Assembly: GCA_023399155.1 (NCBI GenBank)
Contig: JAEWQP010000003.1
Span: forward strand, 78,748 to 142,747
Direction: 5' to 3'
DNA from: Verrucomicrobiota bacterium
Lineage (GTDB): Bacteria > Verrucomicrobiota > Verrucomicrobiia > Opitutales > Opitutaceae
DNA length: 64,000 nt
Positions 15,769 to 29,334 of the stretch are shown piece after piece. Each line of letters starts with the position of its first letter. Positions within the stretch are counted from its first letter, which is position 1. The notes below the pieces were generated by a model that had not been told where the DNA came from, ran no database searches, and was given only the letters and a program-made list of their open reading frames with translations. The translations under genes and the position numbers were made by a program.

Positions 15769-15792
15769 ATTGATTGACTCGGGAGGCCCCCC

Positions 15793-19653
<3,861 letters not shown>

Positions 19654-19719
19654 TGCCGACCTCGCAGCGAGCCAGGCTTCCGCACCCTCGCACGACGGCG
19701 CGCGCGGCTGGCATCCATT

Positions 19720-21195
19720 TCAGTAGAATATTGGGAAATCCTTCTGCAGCCGCTGCTCGAGATCGGTGACGCCCTCCAACATCTTGTGCCCAGGGTAGAG
19801 TCGACGCGCCGTGTCCCAACAGACCCAGGCCGCTGACATGTCATAGCTGCCGTAATACAGTCCGCCCAGGTCGTTGTAGACGCCGCCGATGAAGGGGTTC
19901 GCCTCGAGCGCAGCGAGGAAGAACGCCTCGGCCTCGTCGAGTCGATTCAGACCGGTGAGCGCGTTGGCCCGCATGATGTCGATGACATACGCCTTCTCCA
20001 GCGCCGTCCGGTCGATCGCGGCATACCCCTTCTCGCTCTGCTCACAGGCCTCGCGAGACGATTGATCGCCACTTGAGAAATACTGCCGACAGCGATCATC
20101 GTGGTTGAAGACGTCAACTCGTGCACGGATCTCGTCCGCCATCGATTCGCCCGACTGAAGAGTGTGCTCGACGAGAGCCAGCATCGCATCGATAGCCCTG
20201 CCCTCGTGGATGGCACGATCGGCGAACTCGACAGCCGCCTGTCTTGACGGCGCCGTGGAATCGGGCAGCCGCGCCAGGATATCACGCAGGCGCTTGGACG
20301 GCACCGGTGAGCGGCAAATCTCGCCCGCGATCCGCTCGGCGGGCCGCCTCTCCTCGCCGATCTCGGCGGAAACGAAATCGACCACGTAGTCGCTTCGCTG
20401 AAACGTGTTGATCGCCGAATACTCGAGCCGCTGCGGAATGCGCCCATCCTTCATCAGCGTCTCTCGCACCGAGGGGTGCACCGAGCATGCATAGACGAGA
20501 AAGCGCTCCCAAGGCCGCCGCCATTCCTCCGGCACCGCCAGGGTGCCGTGTCGGTACGCAGCCACGACGCGCCCCTCGCGCACAAACTCCGTGAGTCCCT
20601 GCCTGCCCTTGCGCAGCTTGCACGCAGGCTGTGCCTTGGGTGAATCCAGCGTGCCTACGCCCGGAATCTGCAGGCCGAAGAGGCTCTCGGAGTCGAACGC
20701 ATCAAAGCTCACTCTCGCGTCCTTCACGCCGACCGCTCGGAACATCGCTCCCAGTGAAACGCGATTCTGCAGCTCGTTGACGCGAAACGCGACCAGCGCG
20801 TGCAGGTTGTGGTCACTGAGTTCCTGCGCCGTCCCGCTGCGCATGAAAGCGCGCCCCGCCCGGAAATCGTAGATCTCGCGACCTTCGTCCGCCGTGAGCA
20901 CGTGATAGTCGGATCCAAGTTCCACCGTCCAGGTGTACTCACGCTCTTCCACGGTGGGCTTGCGATCCTCGCGCTTCGCTTTCGAACGTCCGGACTCGCC
21001 TCCGGATCCGGGTGGCGGATCCGAGGGATAAGTCGTCTTGGTTTCGCTCACCCGAAAGACGAGCCGCCAGTGCTCTCCGGCAGCGGCCGCAGGTGGCAGC
21101 CAAAGCGCCGCCAGCGCGATGCAGGCCAATGCGGAGGTGTGCCACCGTCGGGCGCGGGGAGCATCAGCACATTTCCAGAAGTTCGTCCGGGCCAT
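19720..21195 (-). CDS. Exported protein of unknown function with C-terminal TPR-like helices
   Basis: A 491-residue protein with an N-terminal hydrophobic stretch (TSALACIALAALWLPPAAAA, ~20-39) consistent with a signal peptide, so probably periplasmic. The middle has a Ser/Gly/Pro-rich charged linker (~58-80) and then beta-rich sequence. The last ~120 residues contain helical repeat-like segments (NALTGLNRLDEAEAFFLAAL; GGVYNDLGGLYYGSYDMSAA) resembling tetratricopeptide repeats. Several cysteines (CKLRKGRQG, CSVHPS, CRSPVP, DDRCRQYF) are compatible with disulfides. It converges with metH. Only 24 bases separate its start from the end of the upstream GDYXXLXY gene, so it probably shares that transcript. 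Confidence 0.72.
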   Translation of the reverse strand: MARTNFWKCADAPRARRWHTSALACIALAALWLPPAAAAGEHWRLVFRVSETKTTYPSDPPPGSGGESGRSKAKREDRKPTVEEREYTWTVELGSDYHVLTADEGREIYDFRAGRAFMRSGTAQELSDHNLHALVAFRVNELQNRVSLGAMFRAVGVKDARVSFDAFDSESLFGLQIPGVGTLDSPKAQPACKLRKGRQGLTEFVREGRVVAAYRHGTLAVPEEWRRPWERFLVYACSVHPSVRETLMKDGRIPQRLEYSAINTFQRSDYVVDFVSAEIGEERRPAERIAGEICRSPVPSKRLRDILARLPDSTAPSRQAAVEFADRAIHEGRAIDAMLALVEHTLQSGESMADEIRARVDVFNHDDRCRQYFSSGDQSSREACEQSEKGYAAIDRTALEKAYVIDIMRANALTGLNRLDEAEAFFLAALEANPFIGGVYNDLGGLYYGSYDMSAAWVCWDTARRLYPGHKMLEGVTDLEQRLQKDFPIFY

Positions 21196-21219
21196 ATGAA
21201 TTGAGGGGGCAAAGCGGTG

Positions 21220-22275
21220 CTAATCGACGCCGCCGCTCGGGTTGAACATCCGGGAGCGCAGGCGGGCGTGGCGGATCAACGCCGCGTCCCGGAGTCCGGC
21301 ACTCGTGGCGGCAGAGGGCGGTGCGTATTCAATGCGAAACCACGTGCCCCATACGTTTGTGAGGGCCTCCATCGGCACAGGCTCCGAGGCAGGCTCGCCG
21401 TCGCCGGGTGGCTTCTGGACGAACCACTGCGGAAGCGAGAAATCCAGGACGATCTCGTGGCTCGCACCCGGCTGGAGCACGCGAACGTGATCGTCGCGCA
21501 CCGCGGGCGGTTCGCCGCGCGGCACCGGGACGTAGCTGCGGTCGCTGCGCATTTCCGCCTGGATCAGCCGGAACGAGCCCCCGTCGGGAAGATCGACGAT
21601 CGCCAGCGGCGACTCCCCGTGGTTCTTGAGCCTCACCACCGCCCGCGAGACCCCCGGACGCGGCCGCACCGGGCCAACGGGCGTCGGTTCAACGGCCTCG
21701 CGCCTCTCGAAGCTGACCTCGATGCCGAGCGGTTCCCAGTGGTAGGCACGAAGGACGCCGATTCCGCCCGATCCGAGCGCCACCTCCGCGTTCACCGGCA
21801 CGCCGACCCTCTCGTCGCGCGCCTTGCGCTCGAACTCCAGGGCGCGTCCCTGTTCCATGAACAACGCCTCGATCCCATAGCGCACATGCACGGCATATCC
21901 ATCCAGCCACTTCACGCGGCCGCGGATGAAGAGACCCTGGTCCGGCTTGCGGTCGGTGAGCGCGATCACCGAGGCGATGCCGGCCTCATCGCGTTCCAGC
22001 ACGGCGTAGACGCGCTGGTCGCGCCGATCGTGTGAGTAGCCCAGCCCGTTGCTGAACCAGGCCGCCACGCCGTCGCGGCAAAGCTCACGCGGCACGGACG
22101 AGATCTCGTAGTGGAGGCGCGCGTACTCCCCGCGCATCGGATCGTTCGGATCAATGGGCGCGGTGCGCATGAGCACCGTGTCGCCGGTGCGCACGATCCA
22201 CTCGCGCTGTCCCGCCATGAACGCGAGCGTGCCGATCTGCGCGGCCACGACTCCAAGGATCAACCACCGTTTCAT
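21220..22275 (-). CDS. GDYXXLXY domain protein
   Basis: A 351-residue protein with an N-terminal anchor (MKRWLILGVVAAQIGTLAF) and the segment DPMRGEYARLHYEIS, matching the GDYXXLXY family signature (with Glu for Asp). The C-terminal half (from ~165) is an additional beta-rich region not needed by the core domain. The start overlaps the stop of the DUF2157 gene as ATGA, the usual partnership for this family. Function unknown; the N-terminal helix and partner suggest it sits at the inner membrane facing outward. The frame is open upstream inside the DUF2157 gene, so ATG 22275 is chosen. Confidence 0.85.
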   Translation of the reverse strand: MKRWLILGVVAAQIGTLAFMAGQREWIVRTGDTVLMRTAPIDPNDPMRGEYARLHYEISSVPRELCRDGVAAWFSNGLGYSHDRRDQRVYAVLERDEAGIASVIALTDRKPDQGLFIRGRVKWLDGYAVHVRYGIEALFMEQGRALEFERKARDERVGVPVNAEVALGSGGIGVLRAYHWEPLGIEVSFERREAVEPTPVGPVRPRPGVSRAVVRLKNHGESPLAIVDLPDGGSFRLIQAEMRSDRSYVPVPRGEPPAVRDDHVRVLQPGASHEIVLDFSLPQWFVQKPPGDGEPASEPVPMEALTNVWGTWFRIEYAPPSAATSAGLRDAALIRHARLRSRMFNPSGGVD

Positions 22276-23597
22276 GGGAGCGCCTCCTCTCCGCCCGTCC
22301 GCTCCAGGCGCATTTTCCTGTAGAAGAACCCCTCCGCAAAGAGCGCCCCACCGAAGAGAAGGAAGGCGAGCCCGCGCGCCGCAAGGCTGTCGAACAGGTC
22401 GAAATAGCGGGCGAACACCAGCAGGCCGAGGATGACCGAGCCCAGCACGACCGGGCGCAGCCGCCCTGCGCGACATCCGTCAACGATCCAGAGTGCGGAT
22501 ACGCAGAGCAGGATGAGGTTGAACACCGCCGCGATCAGGCCGGCATCGCGGTGCACGTCCAGGAGCACGGCACCGGCGACGCAGACCAGGGCAAGCGGGT
22601 AGAACCAGCCCTCGATCCGGCCGAAATGCCGCGGCTCCGAGGACGGCCGGAGGAGCACGGCGGTCCAGGCACCGAGCGCGAGGATGGACAGGGTCCATCG
22701 ATAAGCGGCGGCCATCACGCCGAGGTCATGAGTCCGCGACGGCCGAAGCAGGTCATCGGCGAGGCCGGAAAAACTGAGCAGGTAGGCGCACACCACGAAG
22801 CCGAGGAGCCCGAAAAACCTCAGCACGCGAAGCATGCGTGCCGGCAGTTCCGCGCGCCCGAGTTCCGCGAGCGCGATCAGTCCGACGGAGACCGCCATGG
22901 CTGCGGCGAACCCCGCGCCCGCCCCGCCCCAGTGTGCTGCGTGCGCCACCAGCTGCACATACGCGCCGGCCAGTGTGACCGCGGCGAGGAGCGCGGAACG
23001 CAGGCGCCAGACAAGCCCGCCGAGCGCCGCGAGGAGCACGAGCATCACGAGGTCGGAAGGATTGTTGAACTCCCCCACTTCGACGGAGCCCCAGATGGTG
23101 AGCGCAGCAGTCGCGACGATCGCCTGTGGGATCGAGGGCAGGGCCCAGGCAAGCGCCAGCGCGCCAAGCCCCCAGACGAGAAACCCCGTCGGGAAATGCT
23201 CGTCGATGTTGTAGATCTGGGCGACGAGCCAGATGCCCGAGCCGAACAGCATGGTCCCCAGGACAAGGAGGCCCTCCCCGAGCATCATGCGCCAGTCGTG
23301 CTTCAGCCGGAAGTACGCGCCCGCGCCGTGGGCGGCGGTGATGGCGCCAAAGACGATCGCGAGCTTCCCGACCTTGGGAATGGCCGACCAATTGTAGGCG
23401 AAGAGCAGGATCACGCCCAGACCGACGACGATCGCTCCGAGAGCAAAGAAGACGATGAGTCCCCAGGAAAATCCCGCCGGAGCCTGCGCAGGAAGAGGAT
23501 AGCGGGCGCGGAGGTTCGCCCCCTGGTCGGGCGTGATCACGCCGTCCGCCACCCAGCGCTCGATCTCGCCGGTGAGCCAGCGGTTGTGGGTATTCAT
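22272..23597 (-). CDS. DUF2157 multi-pass membrane protein
   Basis: A 441-residue protein. A short cytoplasmic N-terminus (WLTGEIERWVADGVITPDQG) typical of DUF2157 is followed by about 11-12 hydrophobic segments. The conserved core includes ILLFAYNWSAIPKVGKLAI and GSGIWLVAQIYNIDEHFP. DUF2157 proteins are often encoded directly before a GDYXXLXY protein, as here with overlapping stop and start. Their activity is not established. It begins 117 bases after the stop of the hydrolase gene upstream. Inner membrane. Confidence 0.88.
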   Translation of the reverse strand: MNTHNRWLTGEIERWVADGVITPDQGANLRARYPLPAQAPAGFSWGLIVFFALGAIVVGLGVILLFAYNWSAIPKVGKLAIVFGAITAAHGAGAYFRLKHDWRMMLGEGLLVLGTMLFGSGIWLVAQIYNIDEHFPTGFLVWGLGALALAWALPSIPQAIVATAALTIWGSVEVGEFNNPSDLVMLVLLAALGGLVWRLRSALLAAVTLAGAYVQLVAHAAHWGGAGAGFAAAMAVSVGLIALAELGRAELPARMLRVLRFFGLLGFVVCAYLLSFSGLADDLLRPSRTHDLGVMAAAYRWTLSILALGAWTAVLLRPSSEPRHFGRIEGWFYPLALVCVAGAVLLDVHRDAGLIAAVFNLILLCVSALWIVDGCRAGRLRPVVLGSVILGLLVFARYFDLFDSLAARGLAFLLFGGALFAEGFFYRKMRLERTGGEEALP

Positions 23598-23713
23598 GTG
23601 GGTTCTACGCTCGTGGCGCCGCGCGCGTCGCGGTCACCCGGGCTCGCCAGATGATGCTGAAGGCCCGCGTTCATGCGAGCCCCAAGAGTCAACACCGCGC
23701 GGTCCGCGGACCC

Positions 23714-25051
23714 TCACGGCACGGGGACGCGCCAATAACCCTGGGCGGAATCGCCGACCGGCACGGGCACGAGCCCGCGCTGCGCGGCACGCAATCCTTC
23801 GCGCACGAGTCGGCGAATGTCCCCCAGCACCGAGTGACTTTCCGCGAAATACGAATGCTCGAGAAAACTCGTATCCAGTCCGGAAGCATCGACGGTCTCG
23901 ATTCCGGGCAGGACGGTGATGCCCGATTCCGAATCGCCGAGGCGCGGGTAACCGTGGACCTTGCGCGAGGCGAGCAGCGCCTTGTCGTGGGCCGAGACGT
24001 ACAGTGTCACCTTCTCGCAACCGGAGATCAGCTTGGGGGCAATGTCCCGCTTGAACACATCGGCATCGACGTCGGGCGCCGTGAGGATGATCTCGCGAAA
24101 ACGACCGCGCAGCTCCGGATGCTCCGTGAACACGCCCGTCACCGCACGCAGCAACGCCCGGTTACCCATGGAGTGTGCGATGAGCGTGATCTCCCGTGCC
24201 CCCGATCGCGCCGCGTAGTCGACCAGGAAGGCCTTGAGGTTGGACTGGCTCCATTCGACGTTGTTCTCATCGATCGTATACCCGTGGAGCGCGGCCTGCG
24301 AAGGCCAGCTGTAGAACACCGGAGCGCCAGGAAAACGAAGGTCAAAGGCGATCTGCGCGGTGCGTCGCGCCGCGTCGTCGAAGGACACGTTGTAGCCGTG
24401 CACGAAGAGAAACGAGGCGTCGGCGCCGCCGCGTGCCACAGTCGCGCGAATATCGGAGAAGAAGAGGTCCGGATCGGTGACGGCGCGGTGCACGATCACC
24501 ATGTGCCGGCGGGGATCCTCGTGGAACTCCAGGCGCCAGATGGACGGTCGCTCGATCGCACCGACCTCGTGTCCCTTCGGGATGCTCACATAAAGGCTGC
24601 CGTAGCTGAGCCCGGCGGCGCGATCGCCGCCATAGACGCCGTCCCCCGCGGCCTTGCGATCGGTGGCAAAGAACACGCGCACGAGTTCGAAGGGCGCGTC
24701 GTCTTCGACCGCGTTCCCACCCGTGACAGCCCGGCGGGCCTCGAGTTCGGCCTGGTGGCGTGCAGCCTGGTCCGCTTCCGCACGGGCGCGCTCGCGAAGG
24801 CTGGCTTCCATGCGCGCACGAGCCTCAGCCGCCCGACGGGCCTCCTGCTCATGGGGCACGGCTGGCGCGGCGGCGACAGGCGGGGGCGGAGGTGGGGGTG
24901 GCGGTGGCGGTGGCGGAAGGCTCGCCGACGAATCCGTGAGACGACATCCCCCCGCGAGTGCGGCAAAGACGATCACGATCGGAAGGAAGGAATCGTGCAG
25001 CCAACGAGAGACGCGGCAGGACGACCGGCGGGAGACCAGACGGGTTTTCAT
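23714..25051 (-). CDS. DUF900-type alpha/beta hydrolase, predicted lipoprotein
   Basis: A 445-residue protein with an N-terminal hydrophobic stretch ending ALAGGC (Cys36), compatible with a lipoprotein signal. A run of 13 prolines (46-58) and an Ala/Glu/Arg-rich helix (~65-100) act as a stalk. The hydrolase domain has VRVFFATDRK, FLFVHGYNVSFDDA (oxyanion region), the nucleophile elbow LIAHSMGNRALL and a late His in FAESHSVLGDI, consistent with a Ser-Asp-His triad. FFATDRK and HGYN are typical of DUF900 hydrolases. Substrate unknown. A longer start at 25066 (MDLPPMKTRL) is possible; neither has a Shine-Dalgarno. Confidence 0.85.
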   Translation of the reverse strand: MKTRLVSRRSSCRVSRWLHDSFLPIVIVFAALAGGCRLTDSSASLPPPPPPPPPPPPPVAAAPAVPHEQEARRAAEARARMEASLRERARAEADQAARHQAELEARRAVTGGNAVEDDAPFELVRVFFATDRKAAGDGVYGGDRAAGLSYGSLYVSIPKGHEVGAIERPSIWRLEFHEDPRRHMVIVHRAVTDPDLFFSDIRATVARGGADASFLFVHGYNVSFDDAARRTAQIAFDLRFPGAPVFYSWPSQAALHGYTIDENNVEWSQSNLKAFLVDYAARSGAREITLIAHSMGNRALLRAVTGVFTEHPELRGRFREIILTAPDVDADVFKRDIAPKLISGCEKVTLYVSAHDKALLASRKVHGYPRLGDSESGITVLPGIETVDASGLDTSFLEHSYFAESHSVLGDIRRLVREGLRAAQRGLVPVPVGDSAQGYWRVPVP

Positions 25052-25208
25052 CGGGGGAAGGTCCATACTCGGCACGCGGGGGAGAAACCTGAGCGGGAAC
25101 GTATCGGCCCGAAGCGCGAGCGAGCCGCCCTGCAGCGGACGACGTGCCTCGTCGACCACTCAAGTACTCGAAAGTCGCGGACCGAAGCCGCCGGGAAACC
25201 GCCGGAGT

Positions 25209-27527
25209 TTACTCGGACGGATAGACCAGTACGCGATCGTGGACCAGGAGGATGAGGTCGTTCTTCCCGTCGCCGGTGACATCGGCGATGACGGTCTCGC
25301 GCGGTTCCGCTCCCTGGCCGCCCCGCCGCTGCGCATGCGGGTCGGCTTCGAACACCCGGAAATGCAGCACGCTCTTGACCGTCAGGTCCTGACGCACGAG
25401 CACCTCGATGAGATTGGAGCGCGGATCGATCAGCACGAGGTCGCTGACGCCATCGCCGTTGAGGTCGCCTGCAGCGACGTCCTCGTGCCGCACGTCCTTG
25501 AGATCGGTCTCGTAGGTGAAGAGGGTTTCCACGCCGAAGTCCGGCGCGCCCACAGGCACCGACCAGAAGCGATCCTTGCCGAAGACCAGGATGTCTTCGC
25601 GTCCGTCGGCATTGAAATCCGCCTGCATGGCGCCGAGAAAGTCGATCCGACTGACCGGGATTGCGTCAGTAAAAATGAATACGCCCTGGGCATTGCGCCT
25701 GAGCACCTGGAACTGGTCGGCCTTGCGATCGAGCAGGACGATCTCGCGGCCGCCGTCGCCGTCGGCGTCGACCGCGAACGTCGCGACCACCTCGGAGGTG
25801 GGTTCGCGCGCGTTGAACTGATCCACGACCTGCAGCGTGCCGGTGGCGTCGAGCCGCAGGATGCGGGCGTAGCCGCTGCCAGCCACAAGCATCTCAGCCT
25901 TTCCGTCGCCATCCACATCCGCGAGGGAGAGCGCGGACGGGTCGAGTCCGTCGACAAGCCCCTTCCGGTATCCTGCCGTGCCGGAAATGTCCGCGAACGC
26001 GCCCTCGGCATCCTGCACCAGCAGACGCATGGGCTCGAACGGGATGAATACTGCGAGATCCGTGCGTCCATCCTGGTTGGCATCCAGCAGCCGGATCGCG
26101 CGCGGGTCCGTCTTTAATCCGGCGAGTTCGACGGAAGCGTGCACGGCACCCTCGGCACCCGCGTGGGCGATGAAGTCGATCCGGCGCTTGCCAGCTTCCT
26201 CGAGGGCGACGGCCAGCACGACCTTGCCTCCCGCACCGAGCGATCCCGCGTCAAGCGCGACGGGCTTGCCCTTCGTCGCAAGCGGCTGCGGGTAACTCAG
26301 GCGTCCGCCCTCCGTGAAACGCGCCACGCCCACGGTCTGCTCCTTCGGGCTGCCGACGAAGATCTCGCTGCGGCCGTCGCCGTCCCAATCGGCCGCCGCC
26401 AGCGCGCGCCCATCCGGCAGCGACGGGAAGGGCTTCCCCTCGCCGAGTTCGCCGGCGCTGTTCTGGAAATGCACGAAGACCTGGGCGCTGTCGGGGGTGG
26501 CGATGGCCAGGTCGAGGCGCTTGTCGCCGTCGACGTCCGCGACGGCATAGGCGGGCGCGGTCTTTGCCACCATGGGCAGGGAATAGACGCGCGGTTTCAG
26601 GGTGCCGAGCGCGCCTTCAGGACGCACGCCCGGCTCGAGTGCCAGCACGGAAAGCATGCCCGTCTGGTTCTGCATGTAGGCGAGACCCGGAGACTTTCCC
26701 TCGCGCGGCAGTTTCTGATAGGTCGAACGGGCGATCTCGATGCGGTAGGCGAGTTCCGGCCCGAAGGTCGAATCCGTTTGTTGGAGACGCACGCGCAGCC
26801 CGTCCCGGCGGCCGCTGGCCATGTAGACAAGATCGCGCCGGCCATCGCCGTTGAGGTCGGTCTCGTCGAGCGACCAGCAGGGATCGTCCGCCAGCGCGTA
26901 GCGCTCCGGCACGCCAAGCCCTCCCTTCTCGTCCTGCCGGAGCACGACGAGTTCCTTCTGCAGGATCACCACGAGGTCGTTGCGGTTGTCGGCGTCGAGG
27001 TCGGCGATGCGGAGCGTGGTGAGAAACTGCAGGGGCTTGCCGAGGTCGATGACGCGTTTCTCGTCCCAGCCGCCGTCGGAGGACTGGTAGCGGATCGTGA
27101 GCACGTCGGGATCGCCGGTGTAGACGAGGTCGCGCCGGCCGTCGCCGTTGAGGTCGCCGGCGGCGAGGTCGTAGACCGTGATGCCCGTGGTGAGGGGTCG
27201 TTTCTCGAAACGCGCATCCTCGACCTCAGGCTCCCAGCGGTTGGTCGCGACGCGACGCGGGGTGGAGCGCGGCTGCGCGTCGGGATTGCGTTGATACAGG
27301 AGCTCGATGCGCGAGCGGTCGTTGTTGATCAGGGCGACGTCGTTGCGGCCGTCGCCGTCCAGATCGGTGGCGAGGAGCCCGCGCGTGTTCCAGTCGAGTT
27401 TGACCACCTCCGGGCGGTTCAGCACGGGCGCGGCGGGCGCCTCGGGCTCGTCAGCGCGGACCGGGCCCGCCGCCAGGGCGGCGGCGAGCGCACAGAAGAC
27501 GAGGCGGCGGGGCGCCTCAGCGGCCAT
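25209..27527 (-). CDS. Exported FG-GAP/VCBS repeat beta-propeller protein
   Basis: A 772-residue protein with a signal peptide (RLVFCALAAALAAGPVRADE). The rest is built of repeats with calcium-binding-like DxDGDGxxD loops: LATDLDGDGRNDVAL, AGDLNGDGRRDLVY, ADLDADNRNDLVV, ADWDGDGRSEIFVG, LDANQDGRTDLAVF, ADVDGDGKAEML, ADFNADGREDILVF, AGDLNGDGVSDLVLI and ADVTGDGKNDLILL. At least nine blades are visible, so two propellers are likely. Such proteins are extracytoplasmic and often bind ligands or other proteins; the role here is unknown. The start overlaps the end of the upstream gene by 11 bases, implying one transcript. ATG 27527 is chosen at the signal peptide. Confidence 0.88.
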   Translation of the reverse strand: MAAEAPRRLVFCALAAALAAGPVRADEPEAPAAPVLNRPEVVKLDWNTRGLLATDLDGDGRNDVALINNDRSRIELLYQRNPDAQPRSTPRRVATNRWEPEVEDARFEKRPLTTGITVYDLAAGDLNGDGRRDLVYTGDPDVLTIRYQSSDGGWDEKRVIDLGKPLQFLTTLRIADLDADNRNDLVVILQKELVVLRQDEKGGLGVPERYALADDPCWSLDETDLNGDGRRDLVYMASGRRDGLRVRLQQTDSTFGPELAYRIEIARSTYQKLPREGKSPGLAYMQNQTGMLSVLALEPGVRPEGALGTLKPRVYSLPMVAKTAPAYAVADVDGDKRLDLAIATPDSAQVFVHFQNSAGELGEGKPFPSLPDGRALAAADWDGDGRSEIFVGSPKEQTVGVARFTEGGRLSYPQPLATKGKPVALDAGSLGAGGKVVLAVALEEAGKRRIDFIAHAGAEGAVHASVELAGLKTDPRAIRLLDANQDGRTDLAVFIPFEPMRLLVQDAEGAFADISGTAGYRKGLVDGLDPSALSLADVDGDGKAEMLVAGSGYARILRLDATGTLQVVDQFNAREPTSEVVATFAVDADGDGGREIVLLDRKADQFQVLRRNAQGVFIFTDAIPVSRIDFLGAMQADFNADGREDILVFGKDRFWSVPVGAPDFGVETLFTYETDLKDVRHEDVAAGDLNGDGVSDLVLIDPRSNLIEVLVRQDLTVKSVLHFRVFEADPHAQRRGGQGAEPRETVIADVTGDGKNDLILLVHDRVLVYPSE

Positions 27528-29334
27528 GATCCATCTTGAGAATGAGGTGGAATCCATTCGGGCTTCGGTAGAGTCCACGGGAGGCCATCGACCAGTACTT
27601 GGCGATCGTCTCGGGCGACGGGCGTGCCGACGGGTCGACCATGGTCGCCAGCGGATTGGCTGTTCCCTCACCCTCCTCGTCGACCGGCGCTCCGGCCGTC
27701 GCAGCGGTGGCAGCCTGCTGCGCCACGAAATCGACCACGAGCCCGAGCATCCGGCCCATGTCGGCGACCAGGATGGAGCTCGCACCGTCGGGCAGCGCGC
27801 TGAGGGCCTTGGCGACCCCCGGTTTCTTCCAGAACGAGCGGGCGTTGTCGCCCTGCAGTCCCTGGATGGCCGACTCGACCATCGCGGGTCCGCCCGTCAC
27901 GAAGAGCAGGTAGCCGCGCGTGATGGAGTAGGAGAAGGACTTGCCGGTGGGGAGGGCCATCGTGCGGATGGTCTCACCCAGGTATTCGCGGGTCTGCATC
28001 ATCTGCCCGAGCGGCGTGGCCCCCATGAGCGCGTCGATCGCCCCCTGAAAGGCGGTGGGATTGGCAAGGGAGATTCCGACGAACTGGTCGAGCGGCTGAT
28101 CCGGCGAGGCCGGACCGGCGGGCACGGCGTATCCACTGACCATGACGTCGCCGAAGCTGCCGAAGATGTCGCGCTCGAGGTCGATCTTGAGCTGCGCGTT
28201 CGTGCCCATGATCTGCTGCCGCACCATGCCATGGATGGCGGGACTGACCTCGGCGACCGTGTTCATCAGGGCGTTGTAGGCCTGCGTGAGGCTGAAGTTG
28301 TCGACGCCGGCATAGACCCACGTGTCGGGAATGAAGTCGGGCCGGGCGACGGGCGGCTCGCCCACCGCGGCCAGGCGGAGCAGGCCGCGCTGCTCGGTCC
28401 AGATGAGGTCGCCCTCGATCACGGTCTCGCGTTCGCCGAAGGTGACGGACGAGTCGAGGCTGCGCAGCGCGTCCAGGCCGAGGGTGTGGAAAAGCCCCTG
28501 GGGCGTGAGGCCGAGCTGGGCGAGCTTGGCCGCCGGGCCGGTGGGATTGCCCTCCTCGTCGGTCTGACCGGACGTGCTCTCGAGCATGGAGACGATCATC
28601 GAGACCATGCTGTCGAGGCCGACGTGCATGACCAAGTGCGTGTCGGGAGATTTCCGATACAGTCCGGCGATCGCCGGGTGGTCGGCGATCGCATCGGCCA
28701 CGCCGCCCTTCTTGATCGCCACGATCGCCTCCTGCAGGGCGGACTTGGGCTCGCCGACCATGAACACGCCGGAGACGATCGCCCACGCCTGCTTCTCCAC
28801 GCGTGCCCCATCCTCCTCGTTTATCGTCACGTGGAGAGTCTCGCCTTGAAACTCCTCCTCGACCTCCGACTCGCCCTCCTTGCGCACATCCTTCGCGGCG
28901 CCGGCGACCAGGCTCTGGACCTTCGCGGCGGAATCACCGCAATCGATGGCGAAAAGCATCTGCGGCTCGGTCTTGCCCTCGCTGCCGCCGAGCGGACCGA
29001 AATCCTTGATCGCGAACAGGGCCTCGCCGCTGAAGAGCGCAAAAAACTCCTCGGGGGACATGCCCGTGTCCTTGCGCAAGCGGGCGCCGAAGCTGTCCTC
29101 GCCCTCATTCATGGACGCGAGCATCGGCGCGAGGAAGCGCCGGATCTCGGGGTCCTGCCAGGCGCGGGCATGGCTGCTGCCTTCCCAGCCGGCGCGAAGA
29201 TCGGCGATGCTGCGCACGTGAACGACCACGGGTGCCGTGGCGGGGACGAGGCGGGTCAGCTGGGGCGCGGCCGTGACGGCGGCAACGGGTGCGAACAGCG
29301 AAGCGAGAACAACTCCGAGGTGGAAGCGTTTCAT
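27517..29334 (-). CDS. Exported protein of unknown function (DUF3352-like at most)
   Basis: A 605-residue protein with a signal peptide (MKRFHLGVVLASLFAPVAAVTAA). The opening of the mature part, LTRLVPATAPVVVHVRSIADL, and recurring segments such as PDTWVYAGVDNFSLTQAYNAL and DGASSILVADMGRML resemble exported proteins that assess substrate or self parameters in Planctomycetes and Verrucomicrobia (DUF3352-like). No catalytic motif is visible. Acidic low-complexity stretches occur (EGESEVEEEFQGE). It lies 162 bases after the protease gene and overlaps the FG-GAP gene by 11 bases. Probably periplasmic. Confidence 0.78.
   Translation of the reverse strand: MKRFHLGVVLASLFAPVAAVTAAPQLTRLVPATAPVVVHVRSIADLRAGWEGSSHARAWQDPEIRRFLAPMLASMNEGEDSFGARLRKDTGMSPEEFFALFSGEALFAIKDFGPLGGSEGKTEPQMLFAIDCGDSAAKVQSLVAGAAKDVRKEGESEVEEEFQGETLHVTINEEDGARVEKQAWAIVSGVFMVGEPKSALQEAIVAIKKGGVADAIADHPAIAGLYRKSPDTHLVMHVGLDSMVSMIVSMLESTSGQTDEEGNPTGPAAKLAQLGLTPQGLFHTLGLDALRSLDSSVTFGERETVIEGDLIWTEQRGLLRLAAVGEPPVARPDFIPDTWVYAGVDNFSLTQAYNALMNTVAEVSPAIHGMVRQQIMGTNAQLKIDLERDIFGSFGDVMVSGYAVPAGPASPDQPLDQFVGISLANPTAFQGAIDALMGATPLGQMMQTREYLGETIRTMALPTGKSFSYSITRGYLLFVTGGPAMVESAIQGLQGDNARSFWKKPGVAKALSALPDGASSILVADMGRMLGLVVDFVAQQAATAATAGAPVDEEGEGTANPLATMVDPSARPSPETIAKYWSMASRGLYRSPNGFHLILKMDHGR

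Noticed and set aside
15560..15790. Cobalamin or SAM riboswitch before metH
   Set aside because: No B12 box or SAM-riboswitch core could be found on the plus strand; the structure present is better explained as a minus-strand transcript.
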